A DNA stretch of 64,000 nt from Granulicella paludicola (GTDB taxonomy: Bacteria; Acidobacteriota; Terriglobia; Terriglobales; Acidobacteriaceae): positions 186,001 through 250,000 of the forward strand of contig NZ_JAGSYC010000022.1 of the NCBI RefSeq assembly GCF_025685545.1, given 5' to 3'. The position numbers were made by a program, and so were the translations under genes. The notes under the pieces are model-generated. The model saw only the letters and a list, made by a program, of their open reading frames with translations. It was not told where the DNA came from and ran no database searches. Of the stretch, positions 16,476 to 25,192 are shown piece by piece (position 1 is the first letter of the stretch; each line of letters starts with the position of its first letter).

Positions 16476-18698
16476 ATGCTCCATCGCCATCCCCTGCGCC
16501 ATGCTGCTCTCCTTATCCCGATTGCCATCCTCGCGGCAGTCTCGTCAGCCCAGAAGGCCGACTCTATCCACTACGATGAGCACACCCGCATCTTCCGCAT
16601 GGATGCCGCCGATGTGACCTACGCATTCGGCGTGAACAACGTCGAAGAGTTGGAGCCCGTCTACTGGGGCCGCGCCGTTGCAGCCAACGATCCGCTGCCC
16701 GCGCCGCACACCATGCCCGAAGCCTCCTCCAACGATTCAGCACCGACGGTCACTCCGAAGGAATACGCAGGCTGGGGCGGCGGCCTTTATCCTGAGCCCG
16801 CGCTCAAGGTCACTTTTCCCGATGGCAACCGCGACCTCGTGCTGCACTACGTCTCGCATAAGATCAACGGCGACGAGCTAATCATTACGGTGAAGGACAT
16901 CGAGCGCGCCGTCTTCGTCGACCTCCACTACAGCATCGACCCTGCCACCGGCATCATCGGCCGCTGGGCCGTCATCGAAAACAAAACCAGCACGCCCATC
17001 ATGATCGAAGCCGCAGCCGCGGCCACATGGAACCTGCCGCGCGACACCGACTACTCGCTGCGTTACCTCACCGGCCGCTGGGCTGGCGAGTGGCAGCTGC
17101 AGAAGCAGGCGATCCTTCCCGGCGAGACCGTGCTGCAGAGCAAGCGTGGCTCTACCAGCCACCAAAATAATCCTTGGTTTGCCATCGAGCGCGGCGAGCA
17201 TCCCGATGAAGAGTCCGGCGATGTCTGGTTCGGCGCGCTCGCGTGGAGCGGCTCGTGGCGCATCTCCGTCGAGCAGGATCAGCTGCAGCAGATTCGTGTC
17301 ACCGGCGGCTTCAACCCCTTCGACTTCGGCTACAAACTCGCACCCGGCAAGCAGCTTGAAACTCCGAAGTTTTTCGGTGGCTACTCGCACGAAGGCATCG
17401 GCGAAGCCTCACGCATCCTGCATCGCTTCGAGCTGACGAAAGTGCTGCCGCAGGGACCCATGCCGAAGCCACGGCCCGTCATCTACAACTCGTGGGAGGC
17501 CACCGAGTTCCACGTTGACGAGCCCGGCCAGTCAGCTCTCGCAGAAAAAGCTGCATCCATCGGCGTCGAGCGTTTCATCATGGACGATGGCTGGTTCGGT
17601 CAGCGCAAGGACGACCACGCCGGTCTCGGCGACTGGTACGTGAACAAAGAAAAGTTCCCCAACGGACTCAAGCCTCTCATCGACAAAGTCCACTCCCTCA
17701 ACATGGACTTCGGCCTCTGGGTCGAGCCGGAGATGGTCAACCCAGATAGCGATCTCTATCGCAAGCACCCCGACTGGGTACTCAACTTCCCCGGCCGTCC
17801 TCGCACCGAGGGACGTAACCAGCTTGTGCTCAACCTCGCACGCAAGGATGTCCGCGACTACGTCTACAACTTCCTCGACGATCTCCTGAGCCACAACCAG
17901 ATCGCCTTCCTCAAGTGGGATTACAACCGCAACTGGTCTGAACCCGGCTGGCCCGCAGTCGCACCCGACGATCAGAAAGAGGTCTACGTCGAATACACCC
18001 GAAACCTCTACGGCATCCTCGCGGAGCTGCGCGCCAAACATCCCGGCGTCGAAATCGAATCCTGCGCCAGCGGCGGCGGTCGCGTCGACCTCGGCATCCT
18101 TCGATACACGGACGAGGTCTGGCCCTCCGACAATACTGATGCCTTCGATCGCCTTCGCATCCAGGACGGCTTCACCTACGCCTACACCCCCGAGGTCATG
18201 ATGGCCTGGGTCACCGACTCCCCGGGCTGGACCAACAACCGCACCACCTCCGTCGCGTATCGCTTCCTCTCGTCCATGCAAGGCTCGCTCGGCGTGGGCG
18301 CCAACCTAAATAAGTGGGGCCCTGAAGACTTCGCCACAGCCAAGCAGTTGATCGAAGCCTACAAGGGCATCCGCGAAACGGTGCAGCATGGCTCGCTCTA
18401 TCGCCTCGTCTCTCCGCGCGATGGCAGCGAAACCTCCGTCACCGAATCCGTCTCGTCGGATAAAAAGCAGGCCGCGCTCTTCACCTTCCTCCACTCCAGC
18501 ACGATGAACTACCCCTACCCGCGCGTCTTCCTGCGAGGCCTCGATCCAAAGACAACCTACGCAGTAACCTCTATCTACGGCAGGCTCAGCAAAGACACAC
18601 CAACCTCCGCGAGCGGTAGCTACTGGATGTCGCACGGCGTCGACGTCGAACTGAAGGGAGACTTCCAGACAGCCGCCTTCCGTTTCGACGCCAAGTAA
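16476..18698 (+). CDS. GH36 family alpha-galactosidase
   Basis: 740 residues from the ATG at 16476, which has AAGGA ten bases upstream and opens a signal peptide (HAALLIPIAILAAVSSAQ). The N-terminal half is the GH36 beta-supersandwich. The TIM-barrel half carries EATEFHVDE, FIMDDGWFGQRKDD, the nucleophile motif FLKWDYNRNW (Asp near residue 482), ESCASGGGRVDLG, and the acid/base region WPSDNTDAFDRL near 550. It hydrolyses terminal alpha-galactosides such as raffinose-type sugars and galactomannan side chains, here probably in the periplasm. The gene ends 13 bases before a strong terminator shared with the convergent GH2 gene. A LacI-type operator links it to galKTE. Confidence 0.95.
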   Translation: MLHRHPLRHAALLIPIAILAAVSSAQKADSIHYDEHTRIFRMDAADVTYAFGVNNVEELEPVYWGRAVAANDPLPAPHTMPEASSNDSAPTVTPKEYAGWGGGLYPEPALKVTFPDGNRDLVLHYVSHKINGDELIITVKDIERAVFVDLHYSIDPATGIIGRWAVIENKTSTPIMIEAAAAATWNLPRDTDYSLRYLTGRWAGEWQLQKQAILPGETVLQSKRGSTSHQNNPWFAIERGEHPDEESGDVWFGALAWSGSWRISVEQDQLQQIRVTGGFNPFDFGYKLAPGKQLETPKFFGGYSHEGIGEASRILHRFELTKVLPQGPMPKPRPVIYNSWEATEFHVDEPGQSALAEKAASIGVERFIMDDGWFGQRKDDHAGLGDWYVNKEKFPNGLKPLIDKVHSLNMDFGLWVEPEMVNPDSDLYRKHPDWVLNFPGRPRTEGRNQLVLNLARKDVRDYVYNFLDDLLSHNQIAFLKWDYNRNWSEPGWPAVAPDDQKEVYVEYTRNLYGILAELRAKHPGVEIESCASGGGRVDLGILRYTDEVWPSDNTDAFDRLRIQDGFTYAYTPEVMMAWVTDSPGWTNNRTTSVAYRFLSSMQGSLGVGANLNKWGPEDFATAKQLIEAYKGIRETVQHGSLYRLVSPRDGSETSVTESVSSDKKQAALFTFLHSSTMNYPYPRVFLRGLDPKTTYAVTSIYGRLSKDTPTSASGSYWMSHGVDVELKGDFQTAAFRFDAK

Positions 18699-18710
18699 AC
18701 GCAGCACCCA

Positions 18711-18747
18711 AGCAGAAGACCCAGCCACATCGGCTGGGTCTTCTGCT
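18711..18747. terminator. Bidirectional terminator between GH36 and GH2 genes
   Basis: AGCAGAAGACCCAGCC and GGCTGGGTCTTCTGCT form a perfect 16-bp stem with a 5-base loop, centred between two convergent stop codons (18698 and 18767). The flanks have few T residues, but the stem strength and position make a two-way terminator likely. Confidence 0.8.
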
Positions 18748-18766
18748 TTGCATCCACTCTCTGCGA

Positions 18767-21172
18767 CTACACCATCTCAGCTGGCGCAGCCACCACCTTG
18801 AACGACACCGTCTGCGTCCCAAGCCTCGGATGCTTCGCGGTCAGCGTCACCGTTCCCGGCATCTCCTTCGCTCGAATCCACACCGCACCCGTGCCTCCGA
18901 TCAGCGCGAACGGATTGTCGCCGATCAGCGTTGCAGGTCCTTCCAGCTTGAACATGATGGGATCATTCGCATACGTCCGCATCGCTCCGAACTCATCGGT
19001 CACGCGCAGCACCACGCGCGTCGTGTCGGCTCCATCGGCATTCAGCGTCGCGTCATCCGGTAGCAGCGCGAACTTCTGATCGATGCCCTTGCCCGACATC
19101 GTCTTCGAGATCGCCACCTTGCCATCGATGATCCCGTCGATCCGCAGATCGCCCCACTTGAACTCGAACTGCTTCAGATCGAGCTTGTCCTTATCGACCA
19201 TGAACGGCGCATACTTCAGATGCTCGAACTGTTTGCGGTCCGGCTCAAGCTCTCCCACCAGCTTCCACGGATTGCTCTCCAGGCTATGCTCGCGCAGATA
19301 GAGTTTCAACTGCTGACAGTTTGAGCAGATCAGCATCTCTCGAAAGCTTGTCGACTCATCACTGTTTGCCCAGTGGAACGCGGGCTCCAACACGACCTCC
19401 TCTGCAGGATCGCATTGTGACTTATAGAAGCCGCCCGCCGCTTTATGCTCGCGGAAGATGTCCGTCACACCGTGATAGCAGATGCGATCACCCGCACCGA
19501 AGTTGCTGTGCGTGTTGTAGTCAAACGCGCACCAGCCGATGCCACCCGCATACTGCGGATCGGAGGCCAGCTGATTATGAATGCGCGCATGGCGCAACGT
19601 GTGTTCGCGCTGACGCTCATCATCGTCCGTCGTCTTCGTCGGGAACGTATGACCCACAAACTCCGTGTTTAGATAACGCGGATGGTTTGGCTTGCGCAGC
19701 GGAAAGCCAAAGTCATTCATCGTCATCACATCTTCCAGCAACTCGGTGTCGTACAGATACCGAATGCCGCCTGTCTGCCTTGTGCTATCGAGCGCATGGG
19801 CCAGCGCATTCGTCCGCACGTAGAAGCTGTGATCGTCCTGAGACTCGTTGATACGCACACCCCATAGGATGATCGACGGATGGTTCCAGTCGCGCCGCAC
19901 CATGCGACCCACGTTGTCGATCGCAATCTGCTTCCATGGCTCTGGACCAATGTGTTGCCAGCCCGGAATCTCCTCGAGCACCAGCAGGCCAATCTCATCG
20001 CAGCGATCCAGAAAATGACGTGACTGCGGATAGTGCGACGTGCGCACAATGTTGCAGTGCAGCCCGTTGCGCAAAATGTCCGCGTCCTTGCGCTGCACGC
20101 GCGCCGGCATCGCCTGACCCACAAACGGGAACGTCTGATGGCGGTCCAAACCGCGCAGCTTCACGATCTTGCCATTCAACTCAAAGCCGTGATCGGTGAA
20201 GGTCGCCTCGCGGAAACCGATGCGGCGGTGGTCTTCATCGAGCGCCTTCCCTGCGGTCAGCAGTCGCACATGCACCGTGTAGAGCTGCGGCTCCTGCAGC
20301 TCCCACAGCTTGATGCCACTCAACCCATCGAGCGTCACCGTATGCTTCGCAGGGTCCTGCATCGTCTGCGTGCTCGCATACACCGGCGCGGACGTCATCG
20401 GGTCCATGCTCGCGTTCGGATCAGGAGCATCGGTCAGCTTGCCTGTGCTTGTCGCCTTCGCTATCACCCGCTCGCCATCGCGTAGTTCGACTTCGATCGT
20501 CAGGTCATCGCTGGCCTTGCCTGCGAGGAACACGTCGACATCGACCGTCGGCTTGCCGCTCAGCACATTCTTCGGCTGCGCAAAGATGTTGTCGATGTAC
20601 GTCGGTGAAACCACCCGCAGCGACACCTCGCGATAGATGCCACCGAACGTCAGATAGTCGATCTCGTACCCGAACGGCGGGATGTCCGGTCGCTCCGTCG
20701 AATCCAGCTGCACCACCAGCACATTCTCCGCATCATGACGCAGATGGTCTGTCAGGTCAAAGGAGAACGGCGTAAAGCCACCTTTGTACTCACCCAGCGA
20801 AACACCGTTGATCCACACCGTCGAAGCCGTCATCGCTCCTTCGAAGTCCACAAACACGCGCTTGCCCTTCGCTGCAGCCGGTGTGCGGAACCGTCGGCGA
20901 TACGTGGAGATGAACGCGTACTCCTTCTCGTCCATACTGTGCCACGGCAGCATCACGTTCGTATGCGGAATCACCACGGTCTCAAAGCCGGCATCGTTGA
21001 ACGTCGCCAGGTGTGCGCCGTCAACCTTGCTCGGCTTGTAGCGCCAGTTGCGATTCAGCGGCAGCGTCGTGCGGCCCGCACCCTCGTTACCAACCGCCCA
21101 CGCGGACGCTCCACGTAGCGCCGATGCTGCCATAACGGTCCCACTCAGTTTGATGAACTCACGTCTTTGCAT
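18767..21172 (-). CDS. GH2 family glycoside hydrolase (beta-galactosidase-like), Tat-exported
   Basis: 801 residues from the ATG at 21172 (GGAGA four bases upstream). It begins with a twin-arginine signal (MQRREFIKLSGTVMAAS). GH2 architecture follows: sugar-binding jelly roll (WRYKPSKVDGAH, VFVDFEGAMTASTVWINGVS, YKGGFTPFSFDLTDHL, GYEIDYLTFGGIYREVSL), immunoglobulin-like domain, then the TIM barrel with GLDRHQTFPFVGQAMP and the acid/base motif LWGVRINESQDD near residue 439. The nucleophile is probably in YLNTEFVGH near 502. Additional beta domains close the C-terminus. GH2 includes beta-galactosidases, beta-mannosidases and beta-glucuronidases, so exact specificity is open. It is last in an operon with the unknown gene at 21209, 36 bases upstream. 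Confidence 0.9.
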   Translation of the reverse strand: MQRREFIKLSGTVMAASALRGASAWAVGNEGAGRTTLPLNRNWRYKPSKVDGAHLATFNDAGFETVVIPHTNVMLPWHSMDEKEYAFISTYRRRFRTPAAAKGKRVFVDFEGAMTASTVWINGVSLGEYKGGFTPFSFDLTDHLRHDAENVLVVQLDSTERPDIPPFGYEIDYLTFGGIYREVSLRVVSPTYIDNIFAQPKNVLSGKPTVDVDVFLAGKASDDLTIEVELRDGERVIAKATSTGKLTDAPDPNASMDPMTSAPVYASTQTMQDPAKHTVTLDGLSGIKLWELQEPQLYTVHVRLLTAGKALDEDHRRIGFREATFTDHGFELNGKIVKLRGLDRHQTFPFVGQAMPARVQRKDADILRNGLHCNIVRTSHYPQSRHFLDRCDEIGLLVLEEIPGWQHIGPEPWKQIAIDNVGRMVRRDWNHPSIILWGVRINESQDDHSFYVRTNALAHALDSTRQTGGIRYLYDTELLEDVMTMNDFGFPLRKPNHPRYLNTEFVGHTFPTKTTDDDERQREHTLRHARIHNQLASDPQYAGGIGWCAFDYNTHSNFGAGDRICYHGVTDIFREHKAAGGFYKSQCDPAEEVVLEPAFHWANSDESTSFREMLICSNCQQLKLYLREHSLESNPWKLVGELEPDRKQFEHLKYAPFMVDKDKLDLKQFEFKWGDLRIDGIIDGKVAISKTMSGKGIDQKFALLPDDATLNADGADTTRVVLRVTDEFGAMRTYANDPIMFKLEGPATLIGDNPFALIGGTGAVWIRAKEMPGTVTLTAKHPRLGTQTVSFKVVAAPAEMV

Positions 21173-21208
21173 TCTTTCTCCCATTGTCTTCCTGCTAAGT
21201 TCGTTGCA

Positions 21209-22429
21209 TCAGCTTGTCACCAATTCCAGCAAGCCTTTCAAATCCATGGCAGAGCTGGACTGCGTTCCGCGCGGCAGCGTCGGCGAAACCACCAGTGCCT
21301 GCGCATGGCCTTCGAACCACACCACAAACGCTGACCTCTCCGCTTCCGCCAACCGCTGTTGGTTGATCCAGTGGTAATACGCGCCCATGTCCGCATCCAC
21401 CAGCGAGCCCACGGCATCCAACTCGGTCGGTCCCTCCGCACTCGCCAGCATCTCATTCATCGGCCGCTGTCGTTGGCGCGGGGCAAACCGCACCAGCATC
21501 GTCAGAGGCTCAGCCCGCCGCAGCGCTTCACGCGCCGTCCACTGCGCAAACGTCGTGTTGAAGATCTGCGTTCCCGAACCCTCCGTAAACAGCCGCACCT
21601 GGAAGCGATCGAGCACCGCGTCGCCATCGGCGCTCATGCCCAGGTCCGCAGGTGCCAGCCGCGCCAGTCGCGTGCGCAACTCCTCCGGCCCCATGCCCGG
21701 CTGCGATACCTGCGCCTGCATAAACTGCAGCAGCCGCGATCGCACCGGTTGCAGCGAGTCGTAACTCACACTCGTCACGGCAGGTATAGCGTGGGCTGGC
21801 GCACCGCCCTCCACATACCAGTGGGCATACGGTGCAGGCTGCGTCTTCGCCCGCTCTTGCAATACAGCAAGAATCTGCTCCAGGCCACCTTCGGCCTTCA
21901 CCTTGTTGAAGTACGTTCCATGCGCTCGCAGGTTACGAAACAGCGGCTCCTGATATGTCGACACACCCTGGCCAATTACAGCGATGCCCAATCGCCGCAT
22001 GGGTAACGGCGCTGCAGGAGTGGCCACGCGCAACGCATCGCCATACTGCGTCGCCGCCACGCGAAACGCATCCATCTGATGCGAACTCCACAGGTACGCC
22101 GACTCCTGCTCCAGAAACTGCGAAGGCTTATTCACCCAGTCGAGCTGCTCGAAGTTTTCTGTCAGCGTCACCTGCGCGAAACCCTGAAAGATCTTCGCCA
22201 GTTGCTCCGGCGTCCGCGCCGCCAGATACTTCAGTTCGCGATCAATCGCACCGCGCTCAGCCGGAAACTTGTAGTCATACTCGATCAGCTCTCGCAGCAG
22301 GCTTGCGAGAAAACTCAACGGCAACTGCCGCAGCACCGCAAGATTCGCAACTGCCAGCGCCTTCGCCTGCGGAGGATACGCAGCAAACTGTTCTGCCTGC
22401 AGACTCTTTGGGAGCATCGGCGTCGTCAT
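21209..22429 (-). CDS. Uncharacterised protein in the TPR/Tat-phosphatase/GH2 operon
   Basis: 406 residues; I do not recognise a family. There is no signal peptide and no membrane segment. The N-terminal 120 residues look helical (LAVLRQLPLSFLASLLRELI, DRELKYLAARTPEQLAKIFQGFAQVTL). The middle has RRLGIAVIGQGVSTYQEPLF, and the C-terminal third has LFTEGSGTQIFNTTFAQWTARE and ADMGAYYHWINQQRLAEAERSAFVVWFEGHAQALVVS. Its ATG overlaps the stop of the upstream gene (ATGA at 22426-22429), so the two are translated together. GH2 follows by 36 bases. A cytoplasmic partner or regulator of the exported upstream protein is possible, but no function can be assigned. Confidence 0.85.
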   Translation of the reverse strand: MTTPMLPKSLQAEQFAAYPPQAKALAVANLAVLRQLPLSFLASLLRELIEYDYKFPAERGAIDRELKYLAARTPEQLAKIFQGFAQVTLTENFEQLDWVNKPSQFLEQESAYLWSSHQMDAFRVAATQYGDALRVATPAAPLPMRRLGIAVIGQGVSTYQEPLFRNLRAHGTYFNKVKAEGGLEQILAVLQERAKTQPAPYAHWYVEGGAPAHAIPAVTSVSYDSLQPVRSRLLQFMQAQVSQPGMGPEELRTRLARLAPADLGMSADGDAVLDRFQVRLFTEGSGTQIFNTTFAQWTAREALRRAEPLTMLVRFAPRQRQRPMNEMLASAEGPTELDAVGSLVDADMGAYYHWINQQRLAEAERSAFVVWFEGHAQALVVSPTLPRGTQSSSAMDLKGLLELVTS

Positions 22430-23619
22430 CCCAACAACTCCCGGATCGGCCGACCCTGCGACTGCGCCGCCGTGAAGCCCATCATGCCGCCGATGCTCGG
22501 CACCAAGTCAATCGACTGCACGGGGCTGTCATAGATCACGCCGGGCCGCGCACCCGCTCCCAGCGCCATCATCCACGTCGTGCGCGATGCAGGATCACCC
22601 GTCCGATGGTGTTGGAACCCATTGCCGCCCGAGTCCTCATCGCCATCACGACCGAAGTCAGGCAGAATCAGCATCGTTGTATTACCCGCATACTCCGGCT
22701 CACTTTGCACAGCCTGCCACAGCTCAGCGCACAGGCGATCCGTCCTTCGTATCGCCTCCACATACAGCGAATACGCTCCTGAATGCGCGATGTCGATGTC
22801 ATGCATGGTCAGCCACACCAAGCTCGGCGACTCTTTCTTCATCAGCTGCTTCGCGATATACACCGAAAGCTCATCTGGACTCGACAGCGTCTTTGCATGA
22901 GCAGTGAAGTCCGCCACCGACAGCTTCAACACCTGCTCCAGCTGCTGCAGTTCAAACTCACCGCCACCAATCTGCGGCGCATACAGAGGCGTCTCGTAGT
23001 TGTCATGCAACAGATGCCCGAAGTCCGCGCTCGAAGCGCCCGCAGCCGCATTCAAAAGATGCTTCGGCAGAATCACACGCGCGCCCATGCCCGGTCCGTA
23101 GCCGCGCGCATCGCTCTCGCCGATACGATTAAACCCATTGCTCGGCGCCACCACCCACGCATCCGATACCGGTCTGCCAAGGTCCTTGCGAAAATATTCA
23201 AACACCGTCGGATGATCGGGCGGCACAGCTGAAAAATTATTCAGCGTCTCGTACACACCTGTTGCCAGGCTCGCCGTCGCAACGTAGTGCCCAAGGATGC
23301 CGCGGTTCGTCACTTGCGTGAAGAAGCTCGATTGCGGTATCAACTCGCCGAGCATATGCGGAATATTGATCTGCCCCTCAGGCGCAAACGTCTCCTGATC
23401 GCGAGCTCCGCCTCCGAACGTCACCACAATCACCTTGCGCTTCTTCGCCAGTCCCTGCGCCTGCAGAAACCGCCTGCCCATCAAACTCGTGCCCAGCGCC
23501 ACGCCCGTTGCATCGCGCAGAAAATCGCGTCGCGTGCGGCTCAACCGACGCGCGATCTCCTGGGGCGCAAGACCGCTCATCTTCCAGTCCTCTCCGGTCA
23601 TCGCGCCTGTCTTCAACAT
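22426..23619 (-). CDS. Tat-exported alkaline-phosphatase-superfamily (sulfatase/DUF1501-like) protein
   Basis: 397 residues. A twin-arginine signal is set about 28 residues in (SRTRRDFLRDATGVALGTSL). The mature part looks like the alkaline phosphatase/sulfatase fold: VIVVTFGGGARDQETFAPEG at the start, then LVWLTMHDIDIAHSGAYSLY and MLILPDFGRDGDEDSGGNG followed by HHRTGD, the positions where this fold puts metal-binding Asp and His residues. I see no formylglycine sulfatase motif (C/S-x-P-x-R), so it is not a canonical sulfatase. It could be a phosphohydrolase or a surface-assembly protein. It follows the TPR gene by 30 bases and overlaps the unknown gene downstream. Confidence 0.7.
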   Translation of the reverse strand: MLKTGAMTGEDWKMSGLAPQEIARRLSRTRRDFLRDATGVALGTSLMGRRFLQAQGLAKKRKVIVVTFGGGARDQETFAPEGQINIPHMLGELIPQSSFFTQVTNRGILGHYVATASLATGVYETLNNFSAVPPDHPTVFEYFRKDLGRPVSDAWVVAPSNGFNRIGESDARGYGPGMGARVILPKHLLNAAAGASSADFGHLLHDNYETPLYAPQIGGGEFELQQLEQVLKLSVADFTAHAKTLSSPDELSVYIAKQLMKKESPSLVWLTMHDIDIAHSGAYSLYVEAIRRTDRLCAELWQAVQSEPEYAGNTTMLILPDFGRDGDEDSGGNGFQHHRTGDPASRTTWMMALGAGARPGVIYDSPVQSIDLVPSIGGMMGFTAAQSQGRPIRELLG

Positions 23620-23649
23620 CAGTCAACTCTCCTCAAAACAATCCACCCA

Positions 23650-25104
23650 CTACGGCTTAGTCTCGCCCGGTGCCTGCGAGCTATACACAAACTGCTGTAC
23701 CGCCAGACCTTCTTTATCCGACTCAGCCATGTGCTCCGATCGTAGCTTCTGGTACACCGCAAACTCCGCCTGCGCCTTGTCCTTCTGCCCCATACGCATG
23801 TAGTCCGTGCCCAGCCGATAGTGCGCATCCGCCAGCTTCGGGCTCAGCTCCACCGCACGCGCATACTCCGGGATCGACCGCTCATACTGATGCTGGTCCG
23901 CATACAGATTGCCCAGTTGAAAATGCGCGTCCACCATCTTGTCATCGAGCGCAATCGCTCGTTGCAGCAACACCTCAACCTGCTTCCAATCCGACGCGCC
24001 CGCCTCCGCAGGCCTTCCCTTCCACAAACTCATCGCATAGTAGTACTGCGCCAGCGCGTCCTTCGGTTGCGCTTCGGCATAGCGCTCGAACCGCTTGATC
24101 ACCTCATCCATCTGCGTCGGCGAACTATTCGAAGCCTTCGACAAAAAGTAATACACTCGCGCATCCGCAGGACTCAAATCCGAAGCAGTCAGGAGCGCCT
24201 TCACCGCGTCCTCATACAGTCCGCGCGCGTACAGCGAAATGCCTAACCCAATCCATGCCCGCGCTGAGGTCAGATACTTCTGCACCGCGACGTGAAAGAT
24301 CTCAATCGCCGGCTCATACGTGCGATGCAGCATCAACTCGCTGCCCCAGCTAAAGAGATTCTCCTCACTCGGGTCCATATGGGCAGCCCGCTCGAACTCA
24401 TTCGCCGCAGCAACATACTTGCCATCTGCTTCTTCGATCTGCCCCCGCAGGTTGTGCAGTTCGCCCGTGTCCTTCACCTTCGTCAGAGACTCCGCAACCA
24501 TCCGCGCCTTCCCATATTGCTTCGTCAGCAACTCTGCCATGGCGAGATCGTAACCGTTGTCGTACGCGGACGGCTGAATGCCTTGTGCCGCTTCAAGATA
24601 CGGAATGCCCTCCGATAAACGATTGGCTTGCAGCAACGCTTCCCCGAGATTGTGATTCGCCTTATAACTTCGCGGGGCCAGAGCCTGTGCTCGTTGAAAC
24701 TCCTCCAAAGCCTGCTCGCCTCGTCCTATGCGCAGCAGGCTTGCAGCTAGATTCGTGTGCGCCTCTTCCGACTTCGGATTCACACGCACCGCCGACTCCA
24801 AATACCGCAAGGCCTGCGCATCCTGATGCAGCGCAGCATACGACAGTCCCAGAAGCTCATCAATCTGGAAAGTCAGGATTCCCCGCCCCACATCGCTCTC
24901 TGCGTTGCCTGCCGCCGAACCTTCTTCAAGATAGGAGCTGAGGAGACGGATCGCCTCTGCTGGCCGCCCGGCGTTGTACTCGGCCTGGGCAGCTTCAACC
25001 ATCTTTTCTGGCGTCTGCCTCTCCACCTGTTGGGCCACGATAGTTCCACACAGCAGCCAGCTCGCAACGAACATCCTGCCGCCGACTCTCCCGCTCCACT
25101 TCAC
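23650..25104 (-). CDS. Exported TPR-repeat protein
   Basis: 484 residues with a GTG start at 25104; an in-frame ATG at 25074 preceded by GGCAGG is an alternative. A signal peptide is present (MFVASWLLCGTIVAQ). The rest is tetratricopeptide repeats, with clear units such as DAQALRYLESAVRVNPKS, GEQALEEFQRAQALAPRS, ADARVYYFLSKAS and YERSIPEYARAVELSPKL. TPR arrays bind partner proteins or peptides. It is the first gene after a TonB receptor. In Bacteroidetes that position is held by SusD, itself a TPR-based lipoprotein, so a substrate-capture role is conceivable, though there is no sequence similarity to SusD that I can see. Confidence 0.85.
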   Translation of the reverse strand: MKWSGRVGGRMFVASWLLCGTIVAQQVERQTPEKMVEAAQAEYNAGRPAEAIRLLSSYLEEGSAAGNAESDVGRGILTFQIDELLGLSYAALHQDAQALRYLESAVRVNPKSEEAHTNLAASLLRIGRGEQALEEFQRAQALAPRSYKANHNLGEALLQANRLSEGIPYLEAAQGIQPSAYDNGYDLAMAELLTKQYGKARMVAESLTKVKDTGELHNLRGQIEEADGKYVAAANEFERAAHMDPSEENLFSWGSELMLHRTYEPAIEIFHVAVQKYLTSARAWIGLGISLYARGLYEDAVKALLTASDLSPADARVYYFLSKASNSSPTQMDEVIKRFERYAEAQPKDALAQYYYAMSLWKGRPAEAGASDWKQVEVLLQRAIALDDKMVDAHFQLGNLYADQHQYERSIPEYARAVELSPKLADAHYRLGTDYMRMGQKDKAQAEFAVYQKLRSEHMAESDKEGLAVQQFVYSSQAPGETKP

Positions 25105-25144
25105 CCCAGCAACCTCGCCAGCTTACGTCTCTACTAACAATAAT

Positions 25145-25178
25145 CCCCGGAAGGACGCCTCGCAGCATCCTTCCGGGG
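25145..25178 (-). terminator. Hairpin between the TonB receptor and the TPR operon
   Basis: CCCCGGAAGGA and TCCTTCCGGGG form a perfect 11-bp stem with a 12-base loop. On the minus strand ATTATTG follows, and the hairpin begins 14 bases after the receptor stop. It probably terminates most receptor transcripts, with partial read-through into the TPR operon possible. Confidence 0.65.
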
Positions 25179-25192
25179 TTTAGAGCCAATCG

